Positions 1 through 13,161 of a stretch of 64,000 nucleotides of DNA are shown one piece after another (position 1 is the first letter of the stretch; each line of letters opens with the position of its first letter). The DNA is taken from contig CM056736.1 of assembly GCA_029844215.1 (NCBI GenBank), positions 56,109,562-56,173,561 on the forward strand. The letters are read 5' to 3'. Source of the stretch: Przewalskia tangutica (lineage: Eukaryota > Streptophyta > Magnoliopsida > Solanales > Solanaceae). The notes below the pieces were generated by a model. It made no database searches. It saw only the letters and a program-made list of their open reading frames with translations, and was not told the origin of the DNA. The translations under genes were made by a program, and so were the position numbers.

Positions 1-2628
1 AAATACTATTATACTTCCCTTTAGTCTCTAAACGAAACCCTAAGGAAAATCTTCATAATTGGTTGAAGTATTAAGAAGAAGTTGCGTAGAACTTCTAAGG
101 GTTGTTTGGAGCGCCCAGAGTAGGAGCTAAACGTTGCTCAGGATCGACATTAAATCTTGGATAATTTTTGGCTTATCGAGGTAAATACTCTTGTCCTTCT
201 ATTGTAATTGGAAATTACATACTGTAGTAGTATAGAAATGAGTATAAGATATATAGAAGGATGGTATAAGAGAAGAGAATTGAATTGAAATCACATCAGA
301 AAAATATTAAAGAAGAAGATTGAACTGTACTTTACATAGATTGTATTTATGAGACTTGTGTAGTTTAACGGGTAGGGAAGTGTTGCCTGATTTTCCGTAG
401 AATAGAGAACCTTCTGCTTAGAATATTCTATAGAGTAGTCTAGACGTTGATAGACGTATATGGCCTTTATAGGGTGAAAGTTCTGCGAGTAGCATGTTCT
501 ACTTGAAAGGTGGACAAGGCTAAGCGGTTATAGCGGTGAGCGTTTTGCTATTTGTCGATAATCGTCGCGAGGTATGTGATTCTTCCTATCCTCTTGAGCA
601 TGATATTTTAAAAGAATATATATACGGTAGCGACGTGTGTTAATTGAACGTGGTTTTACTGTGATGTCTTTCGACTTGAGTCTAAATAATAAGAATCTTG
701 AAGTATTTCAAAAGAATTAAGAATCGTTTTTGAAAGAAGAGTAATACTTGGTTTTAAAAGCTTAAGAGTTATACTAGCTTTATGGGAAGTTAGGTATAAC
801 GACTTAAGAGAGATAAAAGGAAGTTTACTTAATTGTTTATGAACGCCTTTATATTGATTTGGAAATGAGAATAGGTATCGAACAAACCATCGCAGTGGCT
901 TAATAAAGGGAAATGTATTGACTAATTAAGTATTATTAAAACCAGTAGAAACCTCCATCTGCATAGAAGCTAAGATGAGACAAAATTATATTACATTTCC
1001 TAGATCATGGCTGCTTTAATAAGATTGTTATGAACAAGAATAACCTACTCACACATAAGGCGTATGTTTCTCAAATTGTTTTAAAAGAGAATTATATTAT
1101 TAAGTGATTAAGACTATGAACTACGAAACCTTTCGAAAATAAGAGACTTGAGTATTTGAACTTAGGCAAACTTGAACTTTTGGAAAAAGAAGGTTGTTTC
1201 TTGTCTTTAAAAAGGGAAATTGTTTTGGTTTACTTAAAAAGATAGTCACTCTATTTTTAATACTACGGGTATCGTGTGACTCTTGTGAAAGAAACATGAT
1301 CTTTTTAAAGAGATAATGTATGAAGTACTTTGGGGATAAAAACCCGAACTTGTTAGCATAAAATAGAAAGTACCGTGTGTGAATAACTTGACTATGTTGG
1401 TTTGTGATAGCCTTGTAATACTTTCTTGTTGATTTGATAAGTAAACATGTTAGGATGCTACGTGTGTTAGTGTCTTGTGATGGTTGTGTAAGGGGGTTTC
1501 CCTTGTTGTGCTTATGTTGTTTAACGATAAGCCGTTATGTTAGTATTATATCACTCACCTCTTGACATGATATACCGGGGGTTAAGTTTCCCCCCTATGC
1601 GAGGTACACCTCAGGCAGTCTGTGTGACTATGATTCGAGAATACCTCATGCGGGTCCAGGGTACCTATGCGGAGCTACGAGAGTTCCAGGTTAGTGTGCG
1701 GTCTATGTGGCCATGCGGTCTATGTGGCCATGCGGACTACGAGTCGGTGGCGACGCCGGAGTAGCTACCGACGCGAGGAATACCTCACGGGCCTATGTGT
1801 GGCCTATGCGGGTGAGGAAGTTCCAGATTAGACGCGACATTGATATCTGCAGCGAGTGGCGGCCGATCATGTGGCGGTCTAGAAAGACCTCGTGATACGC
1901 TTTATGGCGGTGTTGGTACTGCGGGTTTTAGTAGTCGTCTATGCCTTCGCACTTACCCCGCATGCTTTATTATGACACAGTGGGACACGTGTTCATGTGT
2001 ATTCCTTGGTGCTTTTATATCATGGATCAGGCGGTGAGGAAGGAATTCCACGCATGATTGATATTGTGGGCATGAGACCCATGGTTATATTTGAGTGATG
2101 ACTTTAAGGGCGTGAGTCACGACTTGACATATCGCTACATATTGTGTATCGTAAATTGTTTATCATATATGTCTTCGCTTTTATATAGACTATTATGATT
2201 TCTGATATTTTGATTTCACATACTTGGTACTGTTGTCTTGACCTCGCCGGGGAGTTGCGTTCGCAGTAGAGGTACACCAGTGTTGATCCTCGCCATAGGT
2301 CACGATCAGCGTTTGGGAAGCTCCGTTTCTCGGAGGCTTATCAGTGGTATAGTCCTGTCGTTGTAGTACTTACATTCGGGGTATGGCGGCCTGTCCGTCA
2401 TTATGGTTATAACATTCTTAGAGGTCAGAGTACTTGTTGTAGGCGAGTTTGTAAAAGGGATGTAATCGTTGATTCAAGTTATATATATATACGTAAAGGC
2501 AACTTTTCTCGATAAACTGTTTCTCACTTCATATTATTTCATGTCTTGTTTTATATTCCGTGATTACTCGATGTATGTCTACTTGGGTGTCGGGTAAGGC
2601 ACGATCCACGCCCGGATCGGTCGTGACA
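1..2628 (+). mobile_element. Ty3/gypsy LTR, 5' end outside window
   Basis: This is a long terminal repeat in plus orientation. Its first bases match an internal part of the LTR at 13,243-16,341 (compare base 1 with about 13,866). It ends in the family terminus GGTCGGTCGTGACA at 2,628. No primer-binding site follows; the next base belongs to a minus-strand gag-protease fragment. It is therefore either the 3' LTR of a plus-strand element lying to the left or a solo LTR. Short open frames at 1,537-2,037 lie inside the LTR and are not genes. Confidence 0.85.
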
Positions 2629-4182
2629 CTCGACATCGAATCGATCGAAAATCGTATCGCGACCTCGAGATCAAATACCCGAATGAGATGGTAGATATAC
2701 CCCTTCTGCACCATCTTCCTAGCCTTGAGGTAAGAAATAAACCTACCCCTCGGCGACACAGTGTTCCCTTCCCACTCAATAACCGGCTCCTAGAAATCGA
2801 ACCGCACCACTCTCTCTCTGTCTACATTGGCGTAAGAAGCTAACCAATCAATACCCATGATCACATCAAAATCCGTCATATCCAACTCTATCAAGTCGGC
2901 TAGGGTCTGACGACTGCATAATGACACTGGGCAAGCCCTATATACCCGCCGAGCTACCACCGAATAACCCATTGGCGTAGCTACCTCAAAAGGGTCAATG
3001 GACTCAGGCTCTATCCCTATCCTACTAGCAATATGGGGAGATATATAGGACAAAGTAGAACCCGGATCTATCAAGGCATACACGTCACAACAAGAAACTG
3101 ATAAGGTACGTGGCGACATCCGCGATGCCTCCCGGTCCCGGTTACCGACAAGGCATAAATGCGGTCTTGAGGACCGCTAGAACTAGACCATCGCCACGAC
3201 CTCTGCCGCGACTGCTGGTCCTCGAGCACCACGCCCGGGCGATGGTAATCAGAGGTGATGAAGACCCGCGAAAGACCAGTGGTGACCCTACCATCTGCGC
3301 CTGCCTCGGACGGTCTCGCATAATGACCCTGCTGGCCGCAAGTGTAGCAAACTCCCAAGGTAGTACCACAACTCTCGGAATGGAATCTACCACATTGGAC
3401 ACACTGAGAGGACCTCGATCGGTTAGCACCTCGCTACTCGGAAGTCAAGCCACAGGGCCCCGACCGCCTCGAATACCCTAGGCCCCAAGACGGCGGTGAG
3501 TGCTCTGAGCCGTGGTGCAAATCTAGTCTGCTGCTGAGATCGTCCACCCCGAGAGCTCAAAGATCCGGCCGTCTTGGCCTTCTGGCGATATCGGTCAACC
3601 CGCGGCCTCTACGCCTCGCACCCAAGTACATGAGCACAGATGCGGGCAATGTCCATGCCCGGCTGAAGAGCTACACCCGAGCAAGACTCTGCCAAGTAGT
3701 CATCAAGCCCCGTGACGTAGCGGTGCACTCGGTCCTCCATGTCTGCCACCAATGCGGGGACATATCGAGCCAACGAGTCGAACTCCACGTTGTACTCGGA
3801 TCGCGCCTCTCGTCTCAAAGATCGTAAATCTGCCGGCGTGCTCCTCATCTGCGGAGGCAAGAAGTGGCTGAGAAAAGCCTCCGAGAACTCGTCCCATACT
3901 GCTGGAAGTGCGTGCTCTCCCCGGGACAGCTCCCATGAATCAAACCAATCGACTGCAGTATCACGCACCCGATGGGAACCTAAGACCACTGACTCGGTCT
4001 CCAAGCCACGATCACTCACGATCCGTCAGTTGTCGGATGAACTCATGCGGATCATCCTCAGGCCTCGACCCGTAGAACTCTGGCGGGCTACAACTCAGAA
4101 AATCCCGTAGTCTCAAGCTATCCGATCTAGGATGAACTACGGTGCTCTTTGAACTGCCGGCCCACTATACTCATGTCGGCCA
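2629..4182 (-). pseudogene. Ty3/gypsy gag-protease fragment (older copy)
   Basis: Read on the minus strand, this runs from gag (from about 4,180 down) to protease (2,790-3,119) and a short post-protease stretch with SPRGRFISYLKARK (about 2,715-2,759). Gag shows the capsid-like segment VWDEFSEAFLSHFLPP and LARYVPALVADMEDRVHRYV. The zinc knuckle begins CYTCGQQGHYAR but its last cysteine is lost. Several frame changes break the reading frame. The fragment is cut on the left by the LTR ending at 2,628 and on the right by the insertion of the 4,183-13,161 element; its gag appears to resume at 13,162-13,242. Confidence 0.85.
2790..3119 (-). pseudogene. Ty3/gypsy retropepsin-like protease domain
   Basis: This is an aspartic protease domain of a gypsy polyprotein. 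The active-site region reads DVYALIDPGSTLSYISP, so the usual D-T/S-G triad is D-P-G. Downstream, LIELDMTDFDVIMGIDWLA is the family's flap-to-C-terminal segment. From memory, the DPGST form is common in this gypsy clade, so it is probably a lineage trait rather than a lesion. The segment is open for 109 codons but is detached from a working gag-pol frame. Confidence 0.85.
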
Positions 4183-7174
4183 CATCACGACCCGACTGCC
4201 CGCGACTGGTGCCTTACCCCGGACCCTAGTGATACAACATCAGAGAAAATCAGCGGAAATAAAAACTTAAACAGGAAACAAGATACAAGATAAGAAAATA
4301 GGTTAACCAAAACGGTCACCTTCATGTATATACAATATAACAGAAACGATAATCCTTTACAAACCACGCCCATAACAAGATTACTGGACCTCTAAGAATG
4401 TAACAACAACTATGACGGACAGGGCCCGCCATACCACGAATGTACAAGTACTACTGATGTGGACTATACGAAAAGATAAGCCTCGGAGAAACGGAGCTTC
4501 CCAAACGCCGACTGCGATCCTATGAGCGAGGATCAACAAGCGGTGTACCTACCGCGGATGAACGCAGCCGGGCGAGGTCGAGACAACAGTACAGTATGTG
4601 AAATCGAAAATGCGTAATGAAATCACATTTCATCATTTTATAAAATCATTTCGCAATAAGTAAACAATGTCAAGTAAGGGCGCGATATCCCCAAAATAAT
4701 CACTCACACATAACTATGGGTCTCACGCCATAATATCAATCATGCGTGGAACCCATTCCTCACCGCCAGCAGTTACATGATGTGAAACAACACCCGTATG
4801 TGAACACGAACACTAGATCTGCTGCGTCATTAAACCGACGGGCAAGTAGAGTAGCCAACTACGGATCCGGCTAGTCATAAAACTTCACGCAAGGTGAAGC
4901 CAACTACGGATCCAAACCAGCCACGAATCGCCGAGGCCGATTCTAAAGCTAGCGTCTGATAGCCTACCGTCTCACGAGATATGGCTGCGTGGCAAGTATC
5001 TTAAGCTATCTACGAGCCCGCGATACACGAGAAATGACCGGACAAGTATCTAAAGTGTGCTCAGAACCACGTGTACAAATCAAGCCCGTGATTGTTCGTC
5101 ACCTCGGCAAGTTTCATGGATTAGCGGTACATTGACTAATAGCATAACCCGGGGATTAATCCCTCACAATGAACGCATGCCCGGATCTTACCTCGGTATA
5201 AGCATGGCCATGAAACCGTCCCATCGACGCATACAGTGGCCACCCATCGTGTCAGTATGTCCAAAAGAAATAACCATATAATACTCAAAGTGGACGCATA
5301 CCCGTGGACCATCCAACGCGTCAGTATGTCCAACAATCAATCAAATAGTCGGCCCTCCACTGAGAGACACGGTAGCACAAAACCAAACACTTGCACCACA
5401 ACAAAGCTATCACCACAAGCATAAGCAAGTTTAAGGTACTTTTATTTTATGTCAACAATCCGGGTTTCAACCCCAAAATACTACACACTTTCATTCTTTC
5501 AAAAAGACCTCTTTTTTACGTAAAAGCCATACGATACTATCACTCGTAGTATCAAACACATTTTCTATTCAAACCAAATTACTACACCTTTCAGAAAATC
5601 CTTACAAAACTTTTAAAATCAAGTACTCTATACTTTTTAAACCAAGTGCTTTATAGTTTTTAAGACAATATCAAGTATACTTTTAAAACCCCGTAAATTA
5701 CCCTTTTTAAAACAAGTAACCCATAATTAAATCAAGTTACTTCCCCTTTTCCAAAATCAAGTCGTTTATAAGTAAAGTCTCTTATTTTAACTTCATAAAG
5801 TCGTTATAACTAACTTCCCATAAAGCTATTTATAACACTTTATGTTTTAAATAAACCAAATTCATTTCACACTCGTACGTCTACCGTACTATATAGTTTA
5901 CAACAAATCATGCTCAAGAGTATAGGAAGAATCACATACCTCGCCGTGAAATCCTCCCGCCAAGTCGAATATGTCGCGTGAGTATCAACCTATAATAGTC
6001 AAATCGTCTATCAGCGTCTAGACTACTCGTAGAATGTTCTGCGAGAGGGCTCTCTATTCTACGGAAAATTGGGCAGCATTTCCCTACCCGCCAAACTACA
6101 CAAGTCTACTGTAAATACAGTCCTATGTAAGTACAGTTCAATTCTCTTCTTTTATATCATCCTTCTATATAACTTATACTCATTTCTATTCTACTACAAT
6201 ATGTAATCTCTAATTACTATAGAAGGACAAAGATATTTACCTCGATAAGCCCAAAATTATCCAAGATTATAAGTCGCTCCTAAGCAAGGTTTAGCTCCAA
6301 ATATTTGTGTTCCAATCCACCACAAATCACCCTTAGAAGCTCCTAACCAACTTCTATTCAATAATCAACTCAAACAAGTGAAGAACACTAAGGCTCCACA
6401 CTTGCAAGCTCTCGGCCAAGGGGGTACTTTAGGGGCTAGGGTGTGAAATTTTTTCTAACTCTTGGTTACTAATCTTCCTAATACACTAAGGAAGAACACT
6501 TAGAAGTTTAAGGATTTTTGGACAACTTTTGGTCAAGGGAGAGGGCTAATTGCCGAGACACTCAAGGGAAGGGAGGGAGGATTTTTTTCAAGACTTGTAA
6601 ATCTCTAAGTGTTGGATGAAGAAGTCTTGCATTAAGGGGGTATTTATAGGCCAATCAATGGCCAAGATCAAAGCAAGTGTGTGGTCTAGATTTGGCCATG
6701 TGTGTGTGGGTCCCACTTATCTATCTACTACACAAAAATATCTTCAAGACTTTGACCAAATGTTTTACTCCTTTTTCATGAAAAAAAACATGCCAACTTT
6801 GTCCACAATTTCGTCCAACCTTGCCACCTAGGGGTGACACATGTCGCCCTCCTGTTGGTCCAAAATATTTCATTTTCCGAGAATATCCGTAATGCCAAAA
6901 ATCCGAAAATAAAGTGGGCCCCACAAACCGTAAATTCCTCCCGTGGGCCCCACGTGACCAATTCCGGAAATATAATTCCATAATTCTTAAATATTCCAAA
7001 AAGTCCGAATACCAAAACTGGGAATCCAATTCCCATTAACGAACCTTTTTCCTCAAAAAAAAAACCCGGAAACTTTTCCGTCGAAAAATCACACCTTTCT
7101 TTCTTTCCAATATTACTGTCGTATTCTCGTACGTATGTCCTCAAATACATACCCTGGAACTACGGGGTGTAACA
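4183..7174 (-). repeat. 3' LTR of the minus-strand gypsy element
   Basis: On the minus strand it begins TGTTACACCCCGTAGTTCC at 7,174 and ends near 4,183 in a mutated form of GGGTCGTGACA. The AT-rich half (about 5,420-5,870) is almost identical to the partner LTR at 11,440-11,880. The GC-rich half differs by many small indels. Confidence 0.85.
6641..6648 (-). promoter_or_regulatory. LTR TATA box
   Basis: TATAAATA on the minus strand, followed by a C-run and then the conserved TTAATGCAAGACTTCTTCATCC, given here only by position after the box. The same layout recurs in the other LTRs of the window, which marks this as the U3 promoter. Confidence 0.6.
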
Positions 7175-7188
7175 TTCTTCCCCCCTTA
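7175..7188 (-). other. Polypurine tract
   Basis: AAGGGGGGAAGAA on the minus strand lies directly upstream of the 3' LTR start TGTTACACC. This is the expected position and composition of the plus-strand primer of an LTR retrotransposon. Confidence 0.75.
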
Positions 7189-7559
7189 GAAACATTCGTC
7201 CCGAATGTTCCTTCTGAGTCTCCAAACACGCATGCGCCGGTATAGTCTCCACTACTACACTTTACAAAACTGATCATGCCACCAATGGCCCGAATATAAC
7301 ATGCGCGCAAAACTCAAATCCAAGCCAACGAGGAATCACCTCTAACATCACAAAAAGCTCCCACCCATGGTCTAAAGGATACTCCCTTCGCATCTTCACC
7401 TCACAAGAGAAATGATCACTTCCGTCCTCTTAACACATGTTCACTTCCTTTCTTACTCGTCGTACCCTTCTTGTACGCCCGAACTCTCTATAGTTTATGT
7501 TCCATACTTCAATCATCGCTTCAGTTTCCAAAAACTTTGGAGTCACTACCTCCAAACTT

Positions 7560-8040
7560 GGTCATCATTCACTGGGAACACTCTGGATGGATCTCCGATA
7601 CTCTTCCGAAACATAGCAATATGGAAGACCGGATGTACTGCCTCCTAAGTCGGACGGCAGTGCTACCTTATAGGCAACCTGGCCTATTCTACAACAATCT
7701 GAAAATGCCCAAAGTACCTCGGGGTAAGTTTTCCCCTGCTTTCCAAATCTCGTCACACCCTTCCGGGGTGGTATCTTCAAGAAGAACCACCGTCAACCTG
7801 AACTCCAAGTGTCGACGATTATCCGCGACTTACGTTGACTCGAGTCGCTAATAACCTCTTACGGACAAGCTTCACCTTATCCACATCTGCTTTGAATCAA
7901 GTATGGACCAACTATCCGAACCTTGCCAACATCGAACCAATCGGCCGCAACCTACACTTCGCCATACAAGGCTTCATAAGGCGCCATCCGAATCGAAATG
8001 GTAGCTATTATAATACTAGCTCAACCAGAGGCAAATAATC
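7560..8040 (-). pseudogene. Ty3/gypsy integrase C-terminal remnant
   Basis: Minus-strand peptides match the end of gypsy integrase. YNNSYHFDSDGAL near 8,010-7,975 corresponds to the region normally reading AYNNSYHSSIGMAPFEALYG. GVTRFGKQGKTYP followed by RIGQVAYKVALPSDL (7,565-7,780) corresponds to the beta-barrel segment before the chromodomain position. Frame changes are frequent. The stretch between here and gag at 8,592 shows no recognisable reverse transcriptase. Confidence 0.7.
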
Positions 8041-8591
8041 CTCACAACTACCACGAAATCAAAACAGGCGTAACCTATCCTCGAAACTCCTTGAGGCCAT
8101 TCACGGCCTTCAGCGTCTGATTACGGTCGAACACATCCACGAACTCATATAATGGTTACCTAAACTTGGGCTTAGCACCCTCGTGACCCTATCTCAAAGC
8201 GGAACCACCACAAATTGACCCTACCCCAAACCGGGCTGCGGGTTGACCCGCGACCTTGCCTCAACCCGACCCATTTCGCGCCAAGCTCTTGTTCCTCGAT
8301 CCGGAACAATCTCCCTAATCAAGTCACGAAAATCTAGTGGTCTTCTTAGCTTAACTACCCTCTTATAATTCACACAACTCAAGTACTTATCGCACAATTA
8401 TACCCCACGTATACTATGCACTCCGACAAAGGTCAATTGTAAACAACATCTCTTACTCACGACGGCCTCGCATCTAAGGTCTCCACGTATAATATTCTAA
8501 GGTTCACAATTTCTCTGCCTCTAAACTTACCTTTTCAACTATCCATGTTCTCTAAATCACAATTTTACATAGTGCTACCCAAACATAACAC

Positions 8592-9946
8592 TTAACCTAA
8601 AATCATCATATCACGAATAAAGATCTCTAGAGGGTCAAGGATATACCTGAAATCAAATAGGCGGTTCCAAGGACCGCTAGAACTGGGAACTTCCACCACG
8701 ACCCTGCCGCGCTGCGGTGTATGAACATCCTGCCTAGCTATCGAAGGCAAAGAACCCGCAACTGATCCCGAAGGCCGAGTCTCTACATCCGAGCTACCCC
8801 CGGTCGGACAATTTCTCGCAAAATGGCTCTGCTGGCCGCATGTAAAACAAGCCCTCTGAATACCGTGACACTCCCCCGCATGGGGTTTACCACTCTGTCC
8901 ACACCGAGGTCGGGGTGGCTTCATCTGGCCAGCACCCCAACTCCCCCGAAAACTTGAACCGCGGAGCCACGACCGCTCCTAAATACCTGGAAGCTCGAAG
9001 GCGTAGAGGACCACCTGTCTTGGCGGGCGTATAACTAGTCTATTCGAGGTGGTCCATGAAAGTCACCAAAGGACCTGTTGTCTGGCGCCTTCTGCTGGTA
9101 TTGGTCAATCCGTCGGCCTCTCCGTTCCTCACACCCGAGTGCATACGCCTGTATGCGGGCAATGTCCATGCCCGGCTGAAGAGCTACACCCGAGCAAGAC
9201 TCTGCCAAGTAGTCATCAAGCCCTGTGACGTAGCGATGCACTCTGTCCTCCATATCTGCTACCAACGCGGGGACATACCGAGCCAACGAGTCGAACTCCA
9301 CGTTGTACTCCGAGCCGTCGCCTCTCTGTCTCGACGTAAATCACAGCCGGCGTGCTCTCTCATACGTGGAGGCAAGAAATGGCCGAAATGCCTCCGAGAA
9401 CTCGTCCCAAATAGCTGGAGCCGCATGCTCACCCCGGGACATCTCCCATGAATCAAACCAGTCGACTGCAGTATCACGCAGCCGATGCGAACCTAGGACC
9501 ACTGACTCGGTCTCCGAAGCCTTGATCACTCGTGATCTGCAGAATGGCTTCGGATGAACTCCTGTGGATCATCCTCGTGCCTCGACCAGTAGAACTTCGA
9601 GCGGGCTTCACTCGAAAAATCGTAGCCTCAAACTATCCGATCTCGGGTGAACCACGGGTCTTCGAGGCACTGCGTCGGCTATCCTCGTATGCAGCCACGA
9701 TCACGGCTAGTAATGGCGGGCCATCTCCTGTAACCCGTCTCTCTGCTCGGTGTGGGGTGGAGGCTCGTCTGCGTGGTCTCAGTAGCCACTGCTGCGGCTC
9801 TAAACTCTGCTGGGCCTGGCGGCGTCGCAAAACTCGCCGTCAAGCACTATCTCGGGTAATGGCCGACTGCGCCTCGTACTCTCTGTGTCCTACTAGCGGC
9901 TCCTCGGCTGTCTTGCCATACGGGCGGGTTGCCTGCGTGGAGGCAT
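8592..9946 (-). pseudogene. Ty3/gypsy gag, frameshifted
   Basis: It starts at 9,946 with MPPRRQP, about 190 bases inside the primer site, the same distance and start as in the other copies. It contains WFDSWEMSRGEHAAPAIWDE, LARYVPALVADMEDRVHRYV and an intact zinc knuckle CFTCGQQSHFARNC (CX2CX4HX4C) at about 8,810-8,850. At least three frame changes separate these parts. Gag packages the RNA genome; this copy cannot make a full protein. Confidence 0.8.
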
Positions 9947-10133
9947 AAGCGGTAAAAACGAAATACGTCGGAGGGTCCAACTTATAACATGACTCTAAGG
10001 CACGATCTCGAATGAGAAGAATGAAACCAATCCTAAATACCTGCGACCTCGCGATTATTGGTGTGGTGCACAACACACCGATAATCAAGACTCTCTACTA
10101 GATACGGTTATAGACACTTTCCGAGGACTAATC

Positions 10134-10144
10134 GCTCGATACCA
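10134..10144 (-). other. Primer-binding site, initiator Met-tRNA
   Basis: TGGTATCGAGC on the minus strand lies five bases inside the 5' LTR. It matches the 3' end complement of initiator Met-tRNA (TGGTATCAGAGC) with one base missing. This fixes the element's orientation and the LTR boundary. Confidence 0.85.
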
Positions 10145-10148
10145 CTTT

Positions 10149-13100
10149 TGTCACGACCCGACCTCGGGCATGGCCCGTGCCTTACCCGGGCACCCTGGTG
10201 ATACAACATCGGAGAAAATCGCGGAAATAAAAACTTAACGAGAAACAAGATACAAGATAAGAAAACAGGTTAACCAAAGCGGTCACGCCATGTATATACA
10301 ATATAACGAGCGATTTACAATCCAATACAAACCACGCCATGCGATACTACGGACCTCTAAGAATGTAACAACTATGACGGGACGGGGCCGCCATACCACG
10401 AATATACAAGTACCTACGGTGATGTGGACTATACGAAAGATAAGCCTCGAGAAGCGGAGCTTCCAACGCCGAACTGTGATCCTATGAGCGAGGATCAACA
10501 ATCGGTGTACCTCACTGCGGCGTGACGCGGCCGAGAAGTCGATAACAGTACTAAGTATGTGGCGAAAATCCGTAATGAAATCACATTTCATCATTTTATA
10601 AAATCATTTCGCAATAAGTGTGATTATGTCAAGTAAGGGCGCGTATCCCAAAATAATCACTCACATAACTATGGGTCTCACGCCCATAATATCAATCATG
10701 CCGTGGAACCCGTTCTCATCGCTGATGCATGATGTGAAACAAAACCCATATGTGAACCTGAACACTAGATCCTGCCTGCATCATTAAACCGATCGGGCCA
10801 AGTAGAGTAGCCAACTACCAGATCCGAAGGCTAGTCATAAAACTTCACGGGCAAGGTACGGAAGCCAACTACCAGATCCAAACCAGCCACGCAACTGGCC
10901 GAGGCAAGTATCTAAAGCTAGCGTCTGATAGCCTACCGTCTCACGAGATATGGCCAGTGGTAAGTATCTTAAGCTATCTACCAGTCTGTAGATACGAGAA
11001 ATGACCGGGACAAGTATCTAAAGTGTGCTGTAACCATGTACAAATCAAGCGTGATTGTTCGTCACCGCGGCAAAACCGTGGATTAGCGGTCCGTGGACTA
11101 ATAACATAACGGGATTTAACCCGCCGCGATGACCGCGTGCCGGCGTCTTACCTCGGTATAAGCATGGCCATGAAACCATCCTCGGGCGCATACAGTGGGC
11201 CACCCATCGACGTATGTCCAAAGGAAATAACAAGATAATACTCAAGTGGGCCCGATACTCGTGGGCCACCCATCGTGTCGATATGTCGAAAGAAATAACC
11301 AGATAATACTCAAAGTGGACGATACTCGTGGACCATCCAACGCGTCGGTATGTCCAACAATCAATCAAATAGCGACCACCGCAGAACGCGGTAGCAAAAC
11401 CAAACACTTGCACCACAACAAAGCTATCACCACAAAGATAGGCAAGTTTAAGGTACTTTTATTTTATGTCAACAATCCGGGTTTCAACCCCAAAATACTA
11501 CATACTTTCATTCTTTCAAAAAGACCTCTTTTTTACGTAAAAGCCATACGATACTATCACTCGTAGTATCAAACACATTTTCTATTCAAACCAAATTACT
11601 ACACCTTTCAGAAAATCCTTACAAAACTTTTAAAATCAAGTACTCTATACTTTTTAAACCAAGTGCTTTATAGTTTTTAAGACAATATCAAGTATACTTT
11701 TAAAACCCCGTAAATTACTCTTTTTAAAACAAGTAACCCATACTTAAATCAAGTTACTTCTCCTTTTCCAAAATCAAGTCGTTTATAAGTAAAGTCTCTT
11801 ATTTTAACTTCATAAAGTCGTTATAACTAACTTCCCATAAAGCTATTTATAACACTTTATGTTTTAAATAAACCAAATTCATTTCACACAAATGCGTCTA
11901 GTACTATATAGTTTACAACAAATCATGCTCAAGAGTATAGGAAGAATCACATACCTCGCCGGAAATCCTCGCCAAGTCGAATATGTCGCGCAGAGTATCA
12001 ACCTATAATAGTCAAATATGTCTATCAACGTCTAGACTACTGCGTAGAATGTTCTAAGCGAGGGCTCTATTCTACGGAAAATTGGCGGCATTTCCCTACG
12101 CCAAACTACACAAGTCTGTAAATCTGATCACATGTAAGTAAATCTGATTCAATTCTCTTCTTTTATACCATCCTTCTATATAACTTATACTCATTTCTAT
12201 ACTACTACAGTATGTAATCTCTAATTACTATAGAAGGACAAAGATATTTACCTCGATAAGCCCAAAATTATCCAAGATTATAAGTCGCTCCTAAGTAAGG
12301 TTTTGCTCCAAATATTTGTGTTTCAATCCACCACAAATCACCCTTAGAAGCTCCTAACCAACTTCTATTCAATAATCAACTCAAACAAGTGAAGAACACT
12401 AAGGCTCCACACTTGCAAGCTCTCGACCAAGGGGGTACTTTAGGGGCTAGGGTGTGAAATCTTTTCTAACTCTTGGTTACTAATCTTCCTAATACACTAA
12501 GGAAGAACACTTAGAAGTTTAAGGATTTTTGGACAACTTTTGGTCAAGGGAGAGGGCTAATTCTTGAGACACTCGAGGAAGGGAGGGAGGATTTTTTTCA
12601 AAACTTGTAAATCTCTAAGTGTTGGATGAAGAAGTCTTGCATTAAGGGGGTATTTATAGGCCAATCAATGGCCAAGATCAAAGCAAGTGTGTGGTCTAGA
12701 TTTGGCCATGTGTGTGTGGGTCCCACTTATCTATCTACTACACAAAAATATCTTCAAGACTTTGACCAAATGTTTTACTCCTTTTCATGAAAAAAGCGTG
12801 CCAACTTTGTCCACAATTTCGTCCAACCTTGCCACCTAGGGTGACACATGTCGCCTCCTATTAGTCCAAAATATTTCATTTTCGAGAATATCCGTAATGC
12901 CAAAAATCGAAAATAAAGTGGGCCCCAAACCGTAAATTCCTCGTGGGCCCGGTGACCAATTAGGAAATATAATTCCATAATTCTTAAATATTCCAAAAGT
13001 CCGGATACAAAACGGGAATCAATTCCGTTAACGAACCTTTTCCTCGAAAAAAAACCGGAAACTTTTAGTGAAAAATCACACATTTCTTTCTTTCCAATAT

Positions 13101-13161
13101 TACTGTCGTATTCTCGTACGTATGTCCTCACATACATACCCTGGAACTACGGGGTGTAACG
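10149..13161 (-). repeat. 5' LTR of the minus-strand gypsy element
   Basis: On the minus strand it runs from GTTACACCCCGTAGTTCC at about 13,160 to GGTCGGGTCGTGACA at 10,149. A TATA box lies at 12,651-12,658. It pairs with the LTR at 4,183-7,174. The terminal T of the LTR is changed at the right-hand boundary. Confidence 0.85.
12651..12658 (-). promoter_or_regulatory. LTR TATA box
   Basis: TATAAATA on the minus strand in the 5' LTR, at the place equivalent to 6,641-6,648 in the partner LTR. It would drive transcription leftward into gag. Confidence 0.6.

Larger units (their letters stand above)
4183..13161 (-). mobile_element. Ty3/gypsy element with two LTRs and most of pol deleted
   Basis: The element reads right to left. 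The 5' LTR is 10,149-13,161, followed by the primer-binding site at 10,134-10,144, decayed gag at 8,592-9,946, and remnants of the integrase C-terminal region at about 7,560-8,040. A polypurine tract at 7,175-7,188 precedes the 3' LTR at 4,183-7,174. The internal region is only about 3 kb, so most or all of protease, reverse transcriptase, RNase H and the integrase core are gone. It is non-autonomous and was inserted into gag of the older minus-strand copy. A clean target-site duplication could not be read. Confidence 0.85.

Noticed and set aside
1537..2037. Three overlapping short open frames
   Set aside because: They lie inside a gypsy LTR, have no family resemblance and are not kept in the other LTR copies.
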